Below, in pieces: positions 1-6,795 of a stretch of DNA of 7,417 bases. The translations under genes were made by a program, and so were the position numbers. The notes under the pieces were generated by a model. It worked only from the letters and a program-made list of their open reading frames with translations. It ran no database searches and was not told where the DNA came from. Origin of the DNA: Chlorobiota bacterium (GTDB lineage: Bacteria > Bacteroidota > Bacteroidia > Bacteroidales > JAADGE01). Every line of letters begins with the position of its first letter. Positions within the stretch are counted from its first letter, which is position 1. Location of the stretch: assembly GCA_013153575.1 (NCBI GenBank), contig JAADEE010000224.1, forward strand, positions 1 to 7,417, read 5' to 3'.

Positions 1-159
1 TAGAAAGTGAGAAAAAGTCATATCTTCAAATTGCTCTGTATTAAACAAATAAAATAAAATACGAAGTATTGAAAGTATTACTAAAACAACAGCAAGTCTT
101 TTTAGTAATACAAAAAGTTCGTTTAAATTTATTTTTATAATATTTGATAGTTTGTTCAT
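1..159 (-). CDS. N-terminal fragment of a membrane-anchored sulfatase / LTA synthase-like protein (cut by window edge)
   Basis: Reading the minus strand from an ATG at 159-157 gives 53 codons with no stop before the window edge, so this is the 5' part of a longer gene. The peptide starts MNKLSNIIKINLNELF, then has a hydrophobic stretch (about residues 17-41, including LLKRLAVVLVILSILRILF) and continues YLFNTEQFEDMTFSHFL. A first transmembrane helix followed by RxxFYLFN and a TFSxFL segment is, from memory, how Bacteroidota LTA-synthase-like membrane sulfatases begin; these have about five membrane helices and a C-terminal alkaline-phosphatase-fold domain outside the membrane. The catalytic domain is not in the window, so substrate and activity cannot be judged. 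The ATG lies 9 bp after the stop of the DUF486 gene and is preceded by TTTTCAAA with no Shine-Dalgarno sequence, suggesting co-transcription with it. The existence of a coding start is fairly sure; the family call is moderate. Confidence 0.6.
   Translation of the reverse strand, partial: MNKLSNIIKINLNELFVLLKRLAVVLVILSILRILFYLFNTEQFEDMTFSHFL
75..111. repeat. Perfect 12-bp inverted repeat inside the sulfatase-like gene
   Basis: GTATTACTAAAA at 75-86 is the exact reverse complement of TTTTAGTAATAC at 100-111, with a 13-base loop (87-99). It lies within codons 17-29 of the partial membrane gene, over its first transmembrane segment. In the minus-strand mRNA it could form an AU-rich hairpin of 12 pairs. 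No T-tract follows it in the direction of transcription, so it does not look like a terminator. It may be chance in AT-rich DNA. Confidence 0.6.
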
Positions 160-168
160 TTTGAAAAT

Positions 169-537
169 TTATTCTTTAAACATAAAATATACAGCAAGAA
201 TAATTAACAAAAATGCAACAATATGGTTCCATTTTATTTCTTGATTATTAAAAAAGAACATTGTAAATAGGCTAAACACAACTAATGTTATTATTTCTTG
301 AAGAACTTTTAATTGCACAAGTGTAAACGGTCCGCCATTTCCTTTAAACCCAATTTTATTAGCAGGAACTTGAAAAAAATATTCAAATAATGCAATACCC
401 CACGAAATTAAAATAATTGATATTAAACCTAACTTATTAAACCATTTCCATTCAGAAAACTTTAAATGACCATACCAAGCAAAAGTCATAAATGTGTTTG
501 ACAATATCAACAATCCTATTGTTAAAATAGCTTTCAT
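169..537 (-). CDS. DUF486 family small membrane protein (DMT superfamily), function unknown
   Basis: This 122-residue protein is almost entirely hydrophobic, with four predicted membrane helices at about residues 3-20, 36-55, 80-97 and 104-120. It carries the conserved blocks of the DUF486 family: SNTFMTFAWYGHLK (13-26), SWGIALFEYFFQVPAN (45-60), the KIGFKGNGGPFT loop (61-72), QLKVLQEIITL (75-85) and the closing AVYFMF (115-120). Length and four-helix layout fit the family and resemble the small multidrug resistance branch of the drug/metabolite transporter superfamily, but no substrate is known and transport is only inferred. The protein would sit in the inner membrane. The ATG at 537 is the only good start; the leader is A-rich without a Shine-Dalgarno sequence. 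It lies 24 bp after alaS and 9 bp before the sulfatase-like start, with no visible terminator or promoter of its own, so read-through from alaS is likely. Confidence 0.88.
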   Translation of the reverse strand: MKAILTIGLLILSNTFMTFAWYGHLKFSEWKWFNKLGLISIILISWGIALFEYFFQVPANKIGFKGNGGPFTLVQLKVLQEIITLVVFSLFTMFFFNNQEIKWNHIVAFLLIILAVYFMFKE

Positions 538-561
538 AATGCATTTTTTTGAATTTGCAAC

Positions 562-3183
562 TTAAGACACATGTTCAATTGCACCCTTCAATGCTTCTTC
601 AATTCCTGACACATCAGAACCTCCTGCACTTGCAAAACCAGATTGTCCGCCACCACCACCTTTAACAGATTTGGCTATTTCTCTAATGATTTGCCCGGCA
701 TTTAGTCCTTTATCTTTTACTAAATTATCCGAAATAATTATAGTTAAATTAACTTTTCCATCGATATCTGCACCTGCAACAAAAAATAAATTATCAATTT
801 CACCTTTTAATTGAAAAGCCATATCTTTTATTTGCCCTGCATTGCTCACATCAACTTTTTCGGCAATTACATTAATACCATTAATTTCTCTAACATTATC
901 TTTCAATTGTTTTTTAAGAGCCTTAACTTTTTCTTTTTCAAATTCAGCAACTTGTTTTTTAAGTTCTTTGTTTTCTTCTAAAACTTTTTCAACACTTAGC
1001 TTTAAGTTTTTAGAAGTTTTAAAGTTTGCCTGAATATCATTTATCAATTGAAGTTTATCATAGATAAATTTTTCAGCTTCAACGGATGTTACTGCTTCAA
1101 TTCTTCTAATCCCTGCTGCAATTGCACTTTCTGAAACTATTTTAAAGAAACCTATTTCACCTGTTGCTTTTACATGAGTTCCTCCACAAAGCTCAATAGA
1201 ATCGTCAAATTTTATAACGCGTACTAAATCTCCGTATTTTTCACCAAAAAGAGCAGTAGCTCCCATTTCAATTGCATCTGCCATTGGCACTGCACGTTTT
1301 TCTTCTAAACTTATATTTGCTCTAATTTTTTCATTTACAGCTTTTTCTACTTTTAAAATTTCTTCGTCTGTCATTTTTTGAAAATGAGAAAAATCAAAGC
1401 GTAAATGTTTTGGACTAACCAAAGAACCTTTTTGTTCAACGTGTTTTCCAAGAACATCACGAAGAACTTTGTGCATTAAGTGTGTTGCTGAATGATTTGC
1501 TGTTGTAAGTTTTCTTTTTTCTAAATCAACAACTGCTTTAAAGCTTACTGTTAAATCTTCAGGCAATTCTTTTGTTACATGAATTATTACATTATGTTCT
1601 TTTTGGGTATCGGATATGTATATTTTTTTATTTTCAAATTCAATATAACCACTATCGCCAACCTGCCCTCCACTTTCGGCATAAAAAGGTGTGAAGTTAA
1701 ATATTAAATGATATAGTTCTTTACCTTTTATATTTACTTTACGGTATCTTGTAATTTTAACAGTTGCTTTTGTTTTATCGTATCCTATAAATTCTTCAAC
1801 ATCATCTTCTAACAAAGTTACCCAGTCATCCTTATCTTCGAGTGCGGCATCTTTTGACTTCATTTTTTGAAGTTTCATTGCTTCATCAAAGCCTTCTTTA
1901 TTAATTGTTAAGCCATTTTCTTTAAGGATTAATTCTGTAAGGTCGTAAGGAAATCCATAAGTATCGTAAAGTAAGAAAACTGCAACTCCTTCAACAACTT
2001 TTTGATTATTCTTTTTTTCTGTTTGAATAATTTTATCGAGTAATTTAATTCCTTTTTCTAATGTACGAAGGAATGAAGTTTCTTCTTCAAAAATAACTTT
2101 TTGTATTATATTTTTTTGTTTTTTAAGTTCTTCAAAGGCATCCCCCATTACATCAATTAAGCTCTCAAGCAATTGATTTATAAACGGTTCTTTCATATCT
2201 AAAAAAGTATAACCGTAACGAACTGCCCTACGCAAAATTCTACGAATTACATATCCTGCTCCTGTATTTGATGGAAGTTGCCCGTCTGTTATTGAGAAAG
2301 ATACAGCACGCAAATGGTCAGCAATTACACGCATTGCAACATCAACATCGTGATTTTCGCCATATTTTTTGCCACTTATTTCCGATATTTGCTTAATAAT
2401 TGGTTGGAAAACATCAGTATCGTAATTTGATTTTTTATTTTGAACAACCATGCAAAGTCTTTCAAAACCCATTCCTGTATCGACATGCTTTGCAGGAAGG
2501 TTTTCTAACTTGCCTCCTTTTTTTCTGTTATACTGAATAAAAACAAGGTTCCAAATTTCAATTACAAGGTGATGGTCTTTGTTTACTAAATCACGTCCTT
2601 TAATTTTTGCTTTTTCTTCTTCACTTCTTAAATCTATATGAATTTCAGAACAAGGACCACAAGGACCTGTTGCTCCCATTTCCCAGAAGTTATCTTTTTT
2701 ATTTCCATAAAGGATTTGTTCTTCCGGAAGATATTGTTTCCAAAATTCTTTTGCTTCTTCATCTGCTTCTGTTCCGTCTTCTTTAGAGCCTTCAAAAACT
2801 GTTGCGTATAAATTCTTTTTATCAATTTTAAGAACTTCAGTTAAATACTCCCATGCCCAATCAATTGCTTCTTTTTTAAAATAATCTCCAAAAGACCAGT
2901 TTCCAAGCATTTCAAACATTGTGTGATGGTATGTATCATGCCCAACTTCTTCTAAATCGTTATGTTTACCGGAAACTCTTAAACATTTTTGGCTATCGGC
3001 AACTCGTGTAACATCTGTTTTTGCTTCGCCAAGAAATATTTCTTTAAATTGGTTCATACCTGCATTTGTAAACATAAGTGTTGGGTCATTTTTAATAACC
3101 ATTGGTGCAGATGGAACAATTTTATGATTTTTAGATTTAAAAAAGTCTGTAAAAGATTTTCTGATTTCGTGTGAGCTTAACAT
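562..3183 (-). CDS. alaS: Alanine--tRNA ligase (AlaRS)
   Basis: This cytoplasmic class II synthetase attaches alanine to tRNA-Ala using ATP and clears mischarged Ser- or Gly-tRNA-Ala. At 873 residues it matches the usual bacterial length of about 875. The N-terminal catalytic domain (about 1-240) contains [19 protein letters not shown] (motif 1 region), [18 protein letters not shown] (motif 2 region, 59-76), [17 protein letters not shown] (86-102) and [11 protein letters not shown] (233-243, class II motif 3 region). The tRNA-recognition helices follow, with [17 protein letters not shown] (308-324). The editing domain keeps its four zinc/active-site positions, H564 and H568 (HSATH) and C666 and H670 (CGGTH). 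A helical linker with coiled-coil character spans about 723-762, and the C-Ala domain ends with a glycine-rich [14 protein letters not shown] (842-855). No frameshift or missing key residue is seen. The ATG at 3183 follows an A-rich leader without a Shine-Dalgarno sequence. DUF486 and the sulfatase-like gene follow closely downstream. Confidence 0.98.
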   Translation of the reverse strand: MLSSHEIRKSFTDFFKSKNHKIVPSAPMVIKNDPTLMFTNAGMNQFKEIFLGEAKTDVTRVADSQKCLRVSGKHNDLEEVGHDTYHHTMFEMLGNWSFGDYFKKEAIDWAWEYLTEVLKIDKKNLYATVFEGSKEDGTEADEEAKEFWKQYLPEEQILYGNKKDNFWEMGATGPCGPCSEIHIDLRSEEEKAKIKGRDLVNKDHHLVIEIWNLVFIQYNRKKGGKLENLPAKHVDTGMGFERLCMVVQNKKSNYDTDVFQPIIKQISEISGKKYGENHDVDVAMRVIADHLRAVSFSITDGQLPSNTGAGYVIRRILRRAVRYGYTFLDMKEPFINQLLESLIDVMGDAFEELKKQKNIIQKVIFEEETSFLRTLEKGIKLLDKIIQTEKKNNQKVVEGVAVFLLYDTYGFPYDLTELILKENGLTINKEGFDEAMKLQKMKSKDAALEDKDDWVTLLEDDVEEFIGYDKTKATVKITRYRKVNIKGKELYHLIFNFTPFYAESGGQVGDSGYIEFENKKIYISDTQKEHNVIIHVTKELPEDLTVSFKAVVDLEKRKLTTANHSATHLMHKVLRDVLGKHVEQKGSLVSPKHLRFDFSHFQKMTDEEILKVEKAVNEKIRANISLEEKRAVPMADAIEMGATALFGEKYGDLVRVIKFDDSIELCGGTHVKATGEIGFFKIVSESAIAAGIRRIEAVTSVEAEKFIYDKLQLINDIQANFKTSKNLKLSVEKVLEENKELKKQVAEFEKEKVKALKKQLKDNVREINGINVIAEKVDVSNAGQIKDMAFQLKGEIDNLFFVAGADIDGKVNLTIIISDNLVKDKGLNAGQIIREIAKSVKGGGGGQSGFASAGGSDVSGIEEALKGAIEHVS

Positions 3184-3221
3184 TTTTTTGTTTTTATTCT
3201 GTTCAAAAATTAATATTTGTG

Positions 3222-3254
3222 CAAAAATGTAAAATTATCTTTAAAGAATTGCAA
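3222..3254 (-). promoter_or_regulatory. Weak candidate promoter for alaS
   Basis: On the minus strand CATTTTTG (3229-3222) differs by one base from the Bacteroidota -7 consensus TAnnTTTG, and TTG (3254-3252) lies 22 bp upstream as a possible -33 element. The position, about 40 bp before the alaS ATG, is right. The match is imperfect and the spacing slightly long, and a second near-match at 3204-3211 has no partner, so this is tentative. Confidence 0.35.
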
Positions 3255-3282
3255 TTTTTATTGATTTTCTATATAAGTGTTT

Positions 3283-3345
3283 AAAGTTGAAAGGAGAAAG
3301 TTAAAAGTTGAAAGGGGAAAGTTGAAAGGAGAAAGTTGGAAGGGG
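3283..3345. repeat. Tandem heptamer array, nine units, between rnz and alaS
   Basis: Sixty-three bases divide exactly into nine 7-base units, on the plus strand: AAAGTTG, AAAGGAG, AAAGTTA, AAAGTTG, AAAGGGG, AAAGTTG, AAAGGAG, AAAGTTG, GAAGGGG. The TTG and GRG forms mostly alternate, so the higher-order unit is the 14-mer AAAGTTGAAAGGRG, present four times (3283-3296, 3304-3317, 3318-3331, 3332-3345) with one extra heptamer between the first two. The array starts 10 bp from the 3' end of rnz and lies upstream of the alaS promoter region; it is outside any gene. In the minus-strand transcript it would be a pyrimidine-rich 3' tail of the rnz message. Such arrays can gain or lose units by slippage. 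Function is unknown. Confidence 0.9.
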
Positions 3346-3355
3346 AATGTTTTTA

Positions 3356-4273
3356 TTATCTTTTGAGGGGAATTATAATCTTATCTCCATCGTTTGCTAA
3401 TTGTGTGTTCGTAAAAATTGCTTTTGCTTCTTGTAAAATAATATCAGTGTTTTTATATCTTGTTGAAAAATGACCAACTATTAGTTTTTTCACATTTGCT
3501 TTTTTTGCAATTTTAGCAGCATCTTCCGATGTAGAATGTCCTGTAATTTCTGCAATATCTTTTAAATCTTTTGCAAATGTTGCTTCATGGTATAATACAT
3601 CAATTTCAGAAACATAAGGAATAATATCTTCTTTAAACTTTGTATCAGAACAATAGGCAAACCCTCTTGATTTATAAGGTTTTTTGCTTAATTTGTGATT
3701 TGGTATTATTTCACCTTTTTCAGTAATAAAATCATTACCTTTTTTTATACTTAAAATATCTTTTATGCTTAAATTATATTTATTTATTGCTTCTTTAATA
3801 ATGTTGCGTTCTTTTTGTTTTTCTTTGAAAAGGAAACCATAAGTTTCAATTCTGTGAGAAAGTGGAAATGCTGATACTTCAATACTTTTTGATTGATAAA
3901 TTATTTTATTTCCTTCGTGTTCTAATCTATGAAAAAAAATATTAAAGCTTATTTCTCTTTTATTTATTACGGAATAAATTTTATTTTGAAGATTTCCCGG
4001 TGAATAAATATGTAAATCATTTTTTCTGCCAAGTAAACTAAATGAAGAAATTACTCCAAACAAGCCAAAAAAATGGTCGCCATGAAGGTGTGTTATGAAT
4101 ATATGATTTATTTTAGCAAAGCTAATTTTAAATTTTCTTAGTTGAATTTGTGTTCCTTCCCCACAATCTACTAAAAAAAAACGCTCATGTATATTTACAA
4201 CATGAGCGGATGGAAATCTTTTAGATGTAGGTAATGCTGAACTACTACCTAATATCGTAATTTCGAAAGACAT
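3356..4273 (-). CDS. rnz: Ribonuclease Z (tRNA 3'-end endonuclease)
   Basis: This metallo-beta-lactamase-fold endonuclease cuts the 3' trailer from tRNA precursors in the cytoplasm; the family acts as a homodimer with two zinc ions. At 305 residues it has the length of the short bacterial form. Visible metal ligands and motifs are the N-terminal GSSSALPTSKRFPS (9-22), DCGEGTQ (36-42), THLHGDH (61-67, with H62, H64, D66 and H67), H140 in PLSHR, D210 in YCSDT, HEAT (229-232), GHST (245-248) and H268 in GHFSTRY. The substrate-binding arm (about 150-203) lacks the GP-rich signature of the Bacillus enzyme and has IKKGNDFITEKGEIIPNHKL instead, which I recall as the Bacteroidota form. The ATG directly follows the stop of the STAS gene (TAAATG), so translation is probably coupled. 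No hairpin terminator is seen after the stop; a heptamer array follows 10 bp later. Confidence 0.96.
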   Translation of the reverse strand: MSFEITILGSSSALPTSKRFPSAHVVNIHERFFLVDCGEGTQIQLRKFKISFAKINHIFITHLHGDHFFGLFGVISSFSLLGRKNDLHIYSPGNLQNKIYSVINKREISFNIFFHRLEHEGNKIIYQSKSIEVSAFPLSHRIETYGFLFKEKQKERNIIKEAINKYNLSIKDILSIKKGNDFITEKGEIIPNHKLSKKPYKSRGFAYCSDTKFKEDIIPYVSEIDVLYHEATFAKDLKDIAEITGHSTSEDAAKIAKKANVKKLIVGHFSTRYKNTDIILQEAKAIFTNTQLANDGDKIIIPLKR

Positions 4274-4621
4274 TTAATTGTTAATTTTTTTCTCAGCTTT
4301 TTCTATATTATCAGTAATTGTTAGTACAGAATCTAACTGAGATATTGTAATTAAACGTTCAACTGCATTTTGAAGTCCTGAAAGGATAAACTTTCCTTTT
4401 GCATTTTTGCAAAGTCTGTTAGCAACAAGAATAGAGCTTAATCCTGAAGAATCGCAATATTCTGTATTGCTTAAATCAATAATCATATTTTTTTCTCCAT
4501 TTCCTGCAATCATAACAAGTTCTGACTTAAATGAAGGGGCAATACTTGTATCAAGTTTTTTAGCAAGAACTTGAATTAAAGTATGATTATCTTTTTTTAT
4601 TACTTCAAATTTATTTTCCAT
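4274..4621 (-). CDS. STAS-domain protein, anti-sigma-factor-antagonist-like
   Basis: The 115-residue product is a single STAS domain, the fold of SpoIIAA/RsbV anti-anti-sigma factors. It shows the expected order: an N-terminal strand (EVIKKDNHTLIQV, 6-18), a helix beginning after LDTSIAPSF (23-31), the central strand KNMIIDLSNTEYCDSSGLSS (44-63) and a final helix pair. The loop D57-S58-S59-G60 corresponds to the DSSG phosphorylation site, and S58 is the residue a partner HPK-like kinase/anti-sigma factor would modify. A STAS domain alone cannot show which partner it has, and no kinase, phosphatase or sigma gene lies in the window. It abuts rnz with zero spacing and is separated from rpsA by a strong terminator, so STAS-rnz looks like its own transcription unit. 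No clear promoter was found; TATTTTTA at 4657-4650 is one base off the -7 consensus. The start is A-rich without a Shine-Dalgarno sequence. Domain call firm, pathway unknown. Confidence 0.92.
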   Translation of the reverse strand: MENKFEVIKKDNHTLIQVLAKKLDTSIAPSFKSELVMIAGNGEKNMIIDLSNTEYCDSSGLSSILVANRLCKNAKGKFILSGLQNAVERLITISQLDSVLTITDNIEKAEKKINN

Positions 4622-4663
4622 TTTTTGAAATCTTTACAATTATTAAACGTAAAAATACAATAA

Positions 4664-4691
4664 AGGTTCGGAATATAAAAATTCCGAACCT
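4664..4691 (-). terminator. Rho-independent terminator of rpsA
   Basis: AGGTTCGGAAT (4664-4674) and ATTCCGAACCT (4681-4691) form a perfect 11-bp inverted repeat with a 6-base loop. It starts 14 bp after the rpsA stop. In the rpsA direction it is followed by TTATTGTATTTTT, an interrupted but T-rich tail. It is the only GC-containing strong hairpin in the intergenic DNA of the window and separates the abundant rpsA message from the STAS-rnz unit. Confidence 0.8.
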
Positions 4692-4705
4692 AAATGTTTA
4701 ACAAT

Positions 4706-6592
4706 TTATTTGTCTTCTTTTTTAGCATCATTATTAAGTTTATCTTTTAATTCTGATAAACTACTGATATCTCCAAGAGTTGTTTTTTCCATATCATTTT
4801 TGAAGTTTGCTTTTGCATTTTTGCTTTTAGCTCTTTCTTTATATGTTCTAAGATGCGAAACAACAATTTTTTTAGCATCTTTATGGAAATCAATAACTTT
4901 AACTTCAAGTTTTTCGTCTTCAACAGGCATTGTTCCATCTTCTTTTTTAAGATGTGTAACAGGGCAAACAGCTTCAACACCATAAGGAAGTGCTATAAAA
5001 CCTTCTTTGTTACCTATTTTAACAACTGTTCCTTCATGAACACTATCAATATTGAATAAAGTTTCGAAAACATCCCAAGGATTTTCTTCAAGTTGTTTGT
5101 GTCCTAAACTTAATCTTCTGTTTTCTTTGTCTATTTCAAGAACCATTACGTCAAGTTCTGCATCAATTTCTGTAAATTCAGCAGGATGTTTGATTTTTTT
5201 AGTCCAAGAAAGATCTGATATATGAACAAGTCCATCAACGCCTTCTTCTAACTCAACAAAGATACCAAAGTTTGTGAAGTTTTTAACTTTTGCTTTTTGA
5301 GTTGATCCAACAGGGTATTTTTCTTCAATTTTATCCCATGGGTCTGGTTTTAATTGTTTAATACCAAGTGACATTTTTCTTTCTTCTCTTTCAAGAGTTA
5401 AGATTTGTGCTTCAACTTTATCACCAACTTTAAAGAAATCTTGTGCAGTTCTTAAATGTTGCGACCATGACATTTCTGAAACGTGAATTAAACCTTCAAC
5501 ACCCGGTTTAATTTCCATAAATGCACCGTAATCAGCAATTACAACAATTTTACCTTCAACTTTATCTCCTACTTTTAAGTTTGGATCTAATGAATCCCAA
5601 GGATGATCTTGTAATTGTTTTAATCCTAATGCAATACGTTTTTTGCTTTCATCAAAATCAAGAATTACAACATTAATTTTTTGGTCAAGTTCAACAACTT
5701 CTTCCGGATGGTTAACACGTCCCCAAGAAAGGTCAGTTATGTGAATTAATCCGTCAACACCACCAAGGTCAATAAATACACCATAAGAAGTAATGTTTTT
5801 AACTGTTCCTTCAAGAACTTGTCCTTTTTCAAGTTGTTCAATAATTTTAGCTCTTTGTTCTTCAAGCTCAGCTTCAATAAGTGCTTTGTGTGATACAACA
5901 ACGTTTTTAAATTCTTTGTTAATTTTTACAACTTTGAATTCCATTGTTTTACCAACATATGCATCGTAATCTCTAATAGGTTTAACATCAATTTGCGATC
6001 CTGGTAAGAATGCTTCAATACCAAATACATCTACAATCATACCGCCTTTAGTACGACATTTAATGTAACCGTTAATGATTTCATCTCCTTCAAGTGATGC
6101 ATTAACTTTTTCCCATGAACGTAATGTTCTTGCTTTTTTGTGAGAAAGAATTAATTGTCCTGTTTTATCTTCTTGTGATTCTATATAAACTTCAACAGTA
6201 TCACCAACTTTTAAATCAGGATTATATCTAAATTCGTTTTTACTTAATACTCCTTCTGATTTGTAACCAATATTTACAACAACATCTTTATCTGAAATTG
6301 CAATTACAGTTCCATCAACAACTTCTTTTTCTGTAATTGATGAAAGTGTTTTACTGTACAACTCTTGAAGTTCTTCTCTTTTTTCTGCAGGGTATTCATC
6401 ATCTTCTTTAGCTGCTGAATCCCAATCAAAATCAAGAGTTGAAGCATGTTCGAATGTTTCTTCTTTCTTAATTTCTTCTTTTTGTTCTTCGGTTTTAACC
6501 TCTTCAGTTTTTGTTTCTTTTGAAGTAGTTTCGTTGTTTTCAACAACTTCTTCTACTACTTCTTCTTTGTTTTCTGTTACTTTTTCACTCAT
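4706..6592 (-). CDS. rpsA: 30S ribosomal protein S1
   Basis: S1 binds mRNA on the small ribosomal subunit and helps start translation. The 628-residue protein has six S1 (OB-fold) domains at about 88-153, 169-236, 257-325, 342-412, 427-499 and 515-581. Domains 3-5 are close copies with an exact 87-residue period, each containing a DGLIHITDLSW-like motif and ending LGxKQLxxxPWD (322, 409, 496). Before domain 1 there is a Glu/Lys-rich, probably disordered leader (1-48) and an FDWD motif (55-58); after domain 6 is a basic stretch and EKTTLGDI (602-609). Leader, FDWD and tail are typical of Bacteroidota S1. I chose ATG at 6592 over an in-frame TTG at 6625 because the ATG gives the expected MSE start, has ACAAA directly before it, and the extra 11 residues look like leader sequence. 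There is no Shine-Dalgarno sequence. A good -7 promoter box lies about 60 bp upstream and a terminator follows, so the gene appears monocistronic. Confidence 0.97.
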   Translation of the reverse strand: MSEKVTENKEEVVEEVVENNETTSKETKTEEVKTEEQKEEIKKEETFEHASTLDFDWDSAAKEDDEYPAEKREELQELYSKTLSSITEKEVVDGTVIAISDKDVVVNIGYKSEGVLSKNEFRYNPDLKVGDTVEVYIESQEDKTGQLILSHKKARTLRSWEKVNASLEGDEIINGYIKCRTKGGMIVDVFGIEAFLPGSQIDVKPIRDYDAYVGKTMEFKVVKINKEFKNVVVSHKALIEAELEEQRAKIIEQLEKGQVLEGTVKNITSYGVFIDLGGVDGLIHITDLSWGRVNHPEEVVELDQKINVVILDFDESKKRIALGLKQLQDHPWDSLDPNLKVGDKVEGKIVVIADYGAFMEIKPGVEGLIHVSEMSWSQHLRTAQDFFKVGDKVEAQILTLEREERKMSLGIKQLKPDPWDKIEEKYPVGSTQKAKVKNFTNFGIFVELEEGVDGLVHISDLSWTKKIKHPAEFTEIDAELDVMVLEIDKENRRLSLGHKQLEENPWDVFETLFNIDSVHEGTVVKIGNKEGFIALPYGVEAVCPVTHLKKEDGTMPVEDEKLEVKVIDFHKDAKKIVVSHLRTYKERAKSKNAKANFKNDMEKTTLGDISSLSELKDKLNNDAKKEDK

Positions 6593-6650
6593 TTTGTAAA
6601 TTTTGTTTTTTATTAAATTAGACAATATATATAGATATTTTTCAAGACCG

Positions 6651-6658
6651 CAAAAGTA
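6651..6658 (-). promoter_or_regulatory. rpsA: Candidate -7 promoter element of rpsA
   Basis: On the minus strand TACTTTTG (6658-6651) matches the Bacteroidota -7 consensus TAnnTTTG exactly. Transcription would begin near 6645, giving a leader of about 50 bases before the rpsA ATG. At the usual -33 distance there is only a T-tract (an 11-base A run on the plus strand, 6674-6684) rather than a clear TTG, so the upstream element is degenerate. Confidence 0.6.
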
Positions 6659-6733
6659 AACTTTAATTCTTATAAAAAAAAAAATGTGTGTTTTTATTTT
6701 TATTGTAAGAAAATTATTTTAAAAGAGCTTTAA

Positions 6734-6764
6734 TTTCTTTACGTGGATAATTAAACTATTTTTG
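6734..6764 (+). promoter_or_regulatory. Candidate promoter of the FISUMP gene
   Basis: TATTTTTG at 6757-6764 is an exact match to the Bacteroidota -7 consensus TAnnTTTG. A weak -33 element TTTC lies at 6734-6737, 19 bp upstream. Transcription would begin around 6770, leaving an untranslated leader of about 25 bases. It points away from the rpsA promoter, about 100 bp off, so the two units diverge from the same intergenic region. Confidence 0.6.
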
Positions 6765-6795
6765 CAGAAGATACTAATTTATATAAAAAAACAAA

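Noticed and set aside
842..1033. Plus-strand open frame opposite the alaS linker region
   Set aside because: Antisense to the Lys/Glu-rich coiled coil of AlaRS; low complexity and no start context.
3283..3345. Heptamer array considered as a CRISPR array or origin iterons
   Set aside because: Units are contiguous with no unique spacers, and there is no dnaA, rep gene or DnaA boxes nearby.
4664..4691. Hairpin after rpsA considered as a riboswitch or S1 autoregulatory element
   Set aside because: A simple perfect stem right after a stop codon with a T-rich tail is fully explained as a terminator.
4710..4985. Plus-strand open frame of 91 codons opposite the rpsA 3' end
   Set aside because: It is a shadow of the S1 gene; its Ser/Leu/Phe-rich product is what an antisense reading of a Lys/Glu-rich gene gives.
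5096..5827. 87-residue period in rpsA considered as a recent internal duplication
   Set aside because: It is the normal tandem S1-domain repeat (domains 3-5); the copies are diverged at protein level as in the family.
6304..6546. Second minus-strand frame within the rpsA N-terminal region
   Set aside because: Lys/Leu-rich frame-shifted reading of the Glu-rich leader; wholly inside rpsA with no independent signals.
6593..6625. Longer rpsA start at an in-frame TTG (6625)
   Set aside because: The added MSNLIKNKIYK segment is not typical of S1, the ATG at 6592 has the A-rich leader seen at other starts here, and TTG starts are rare.
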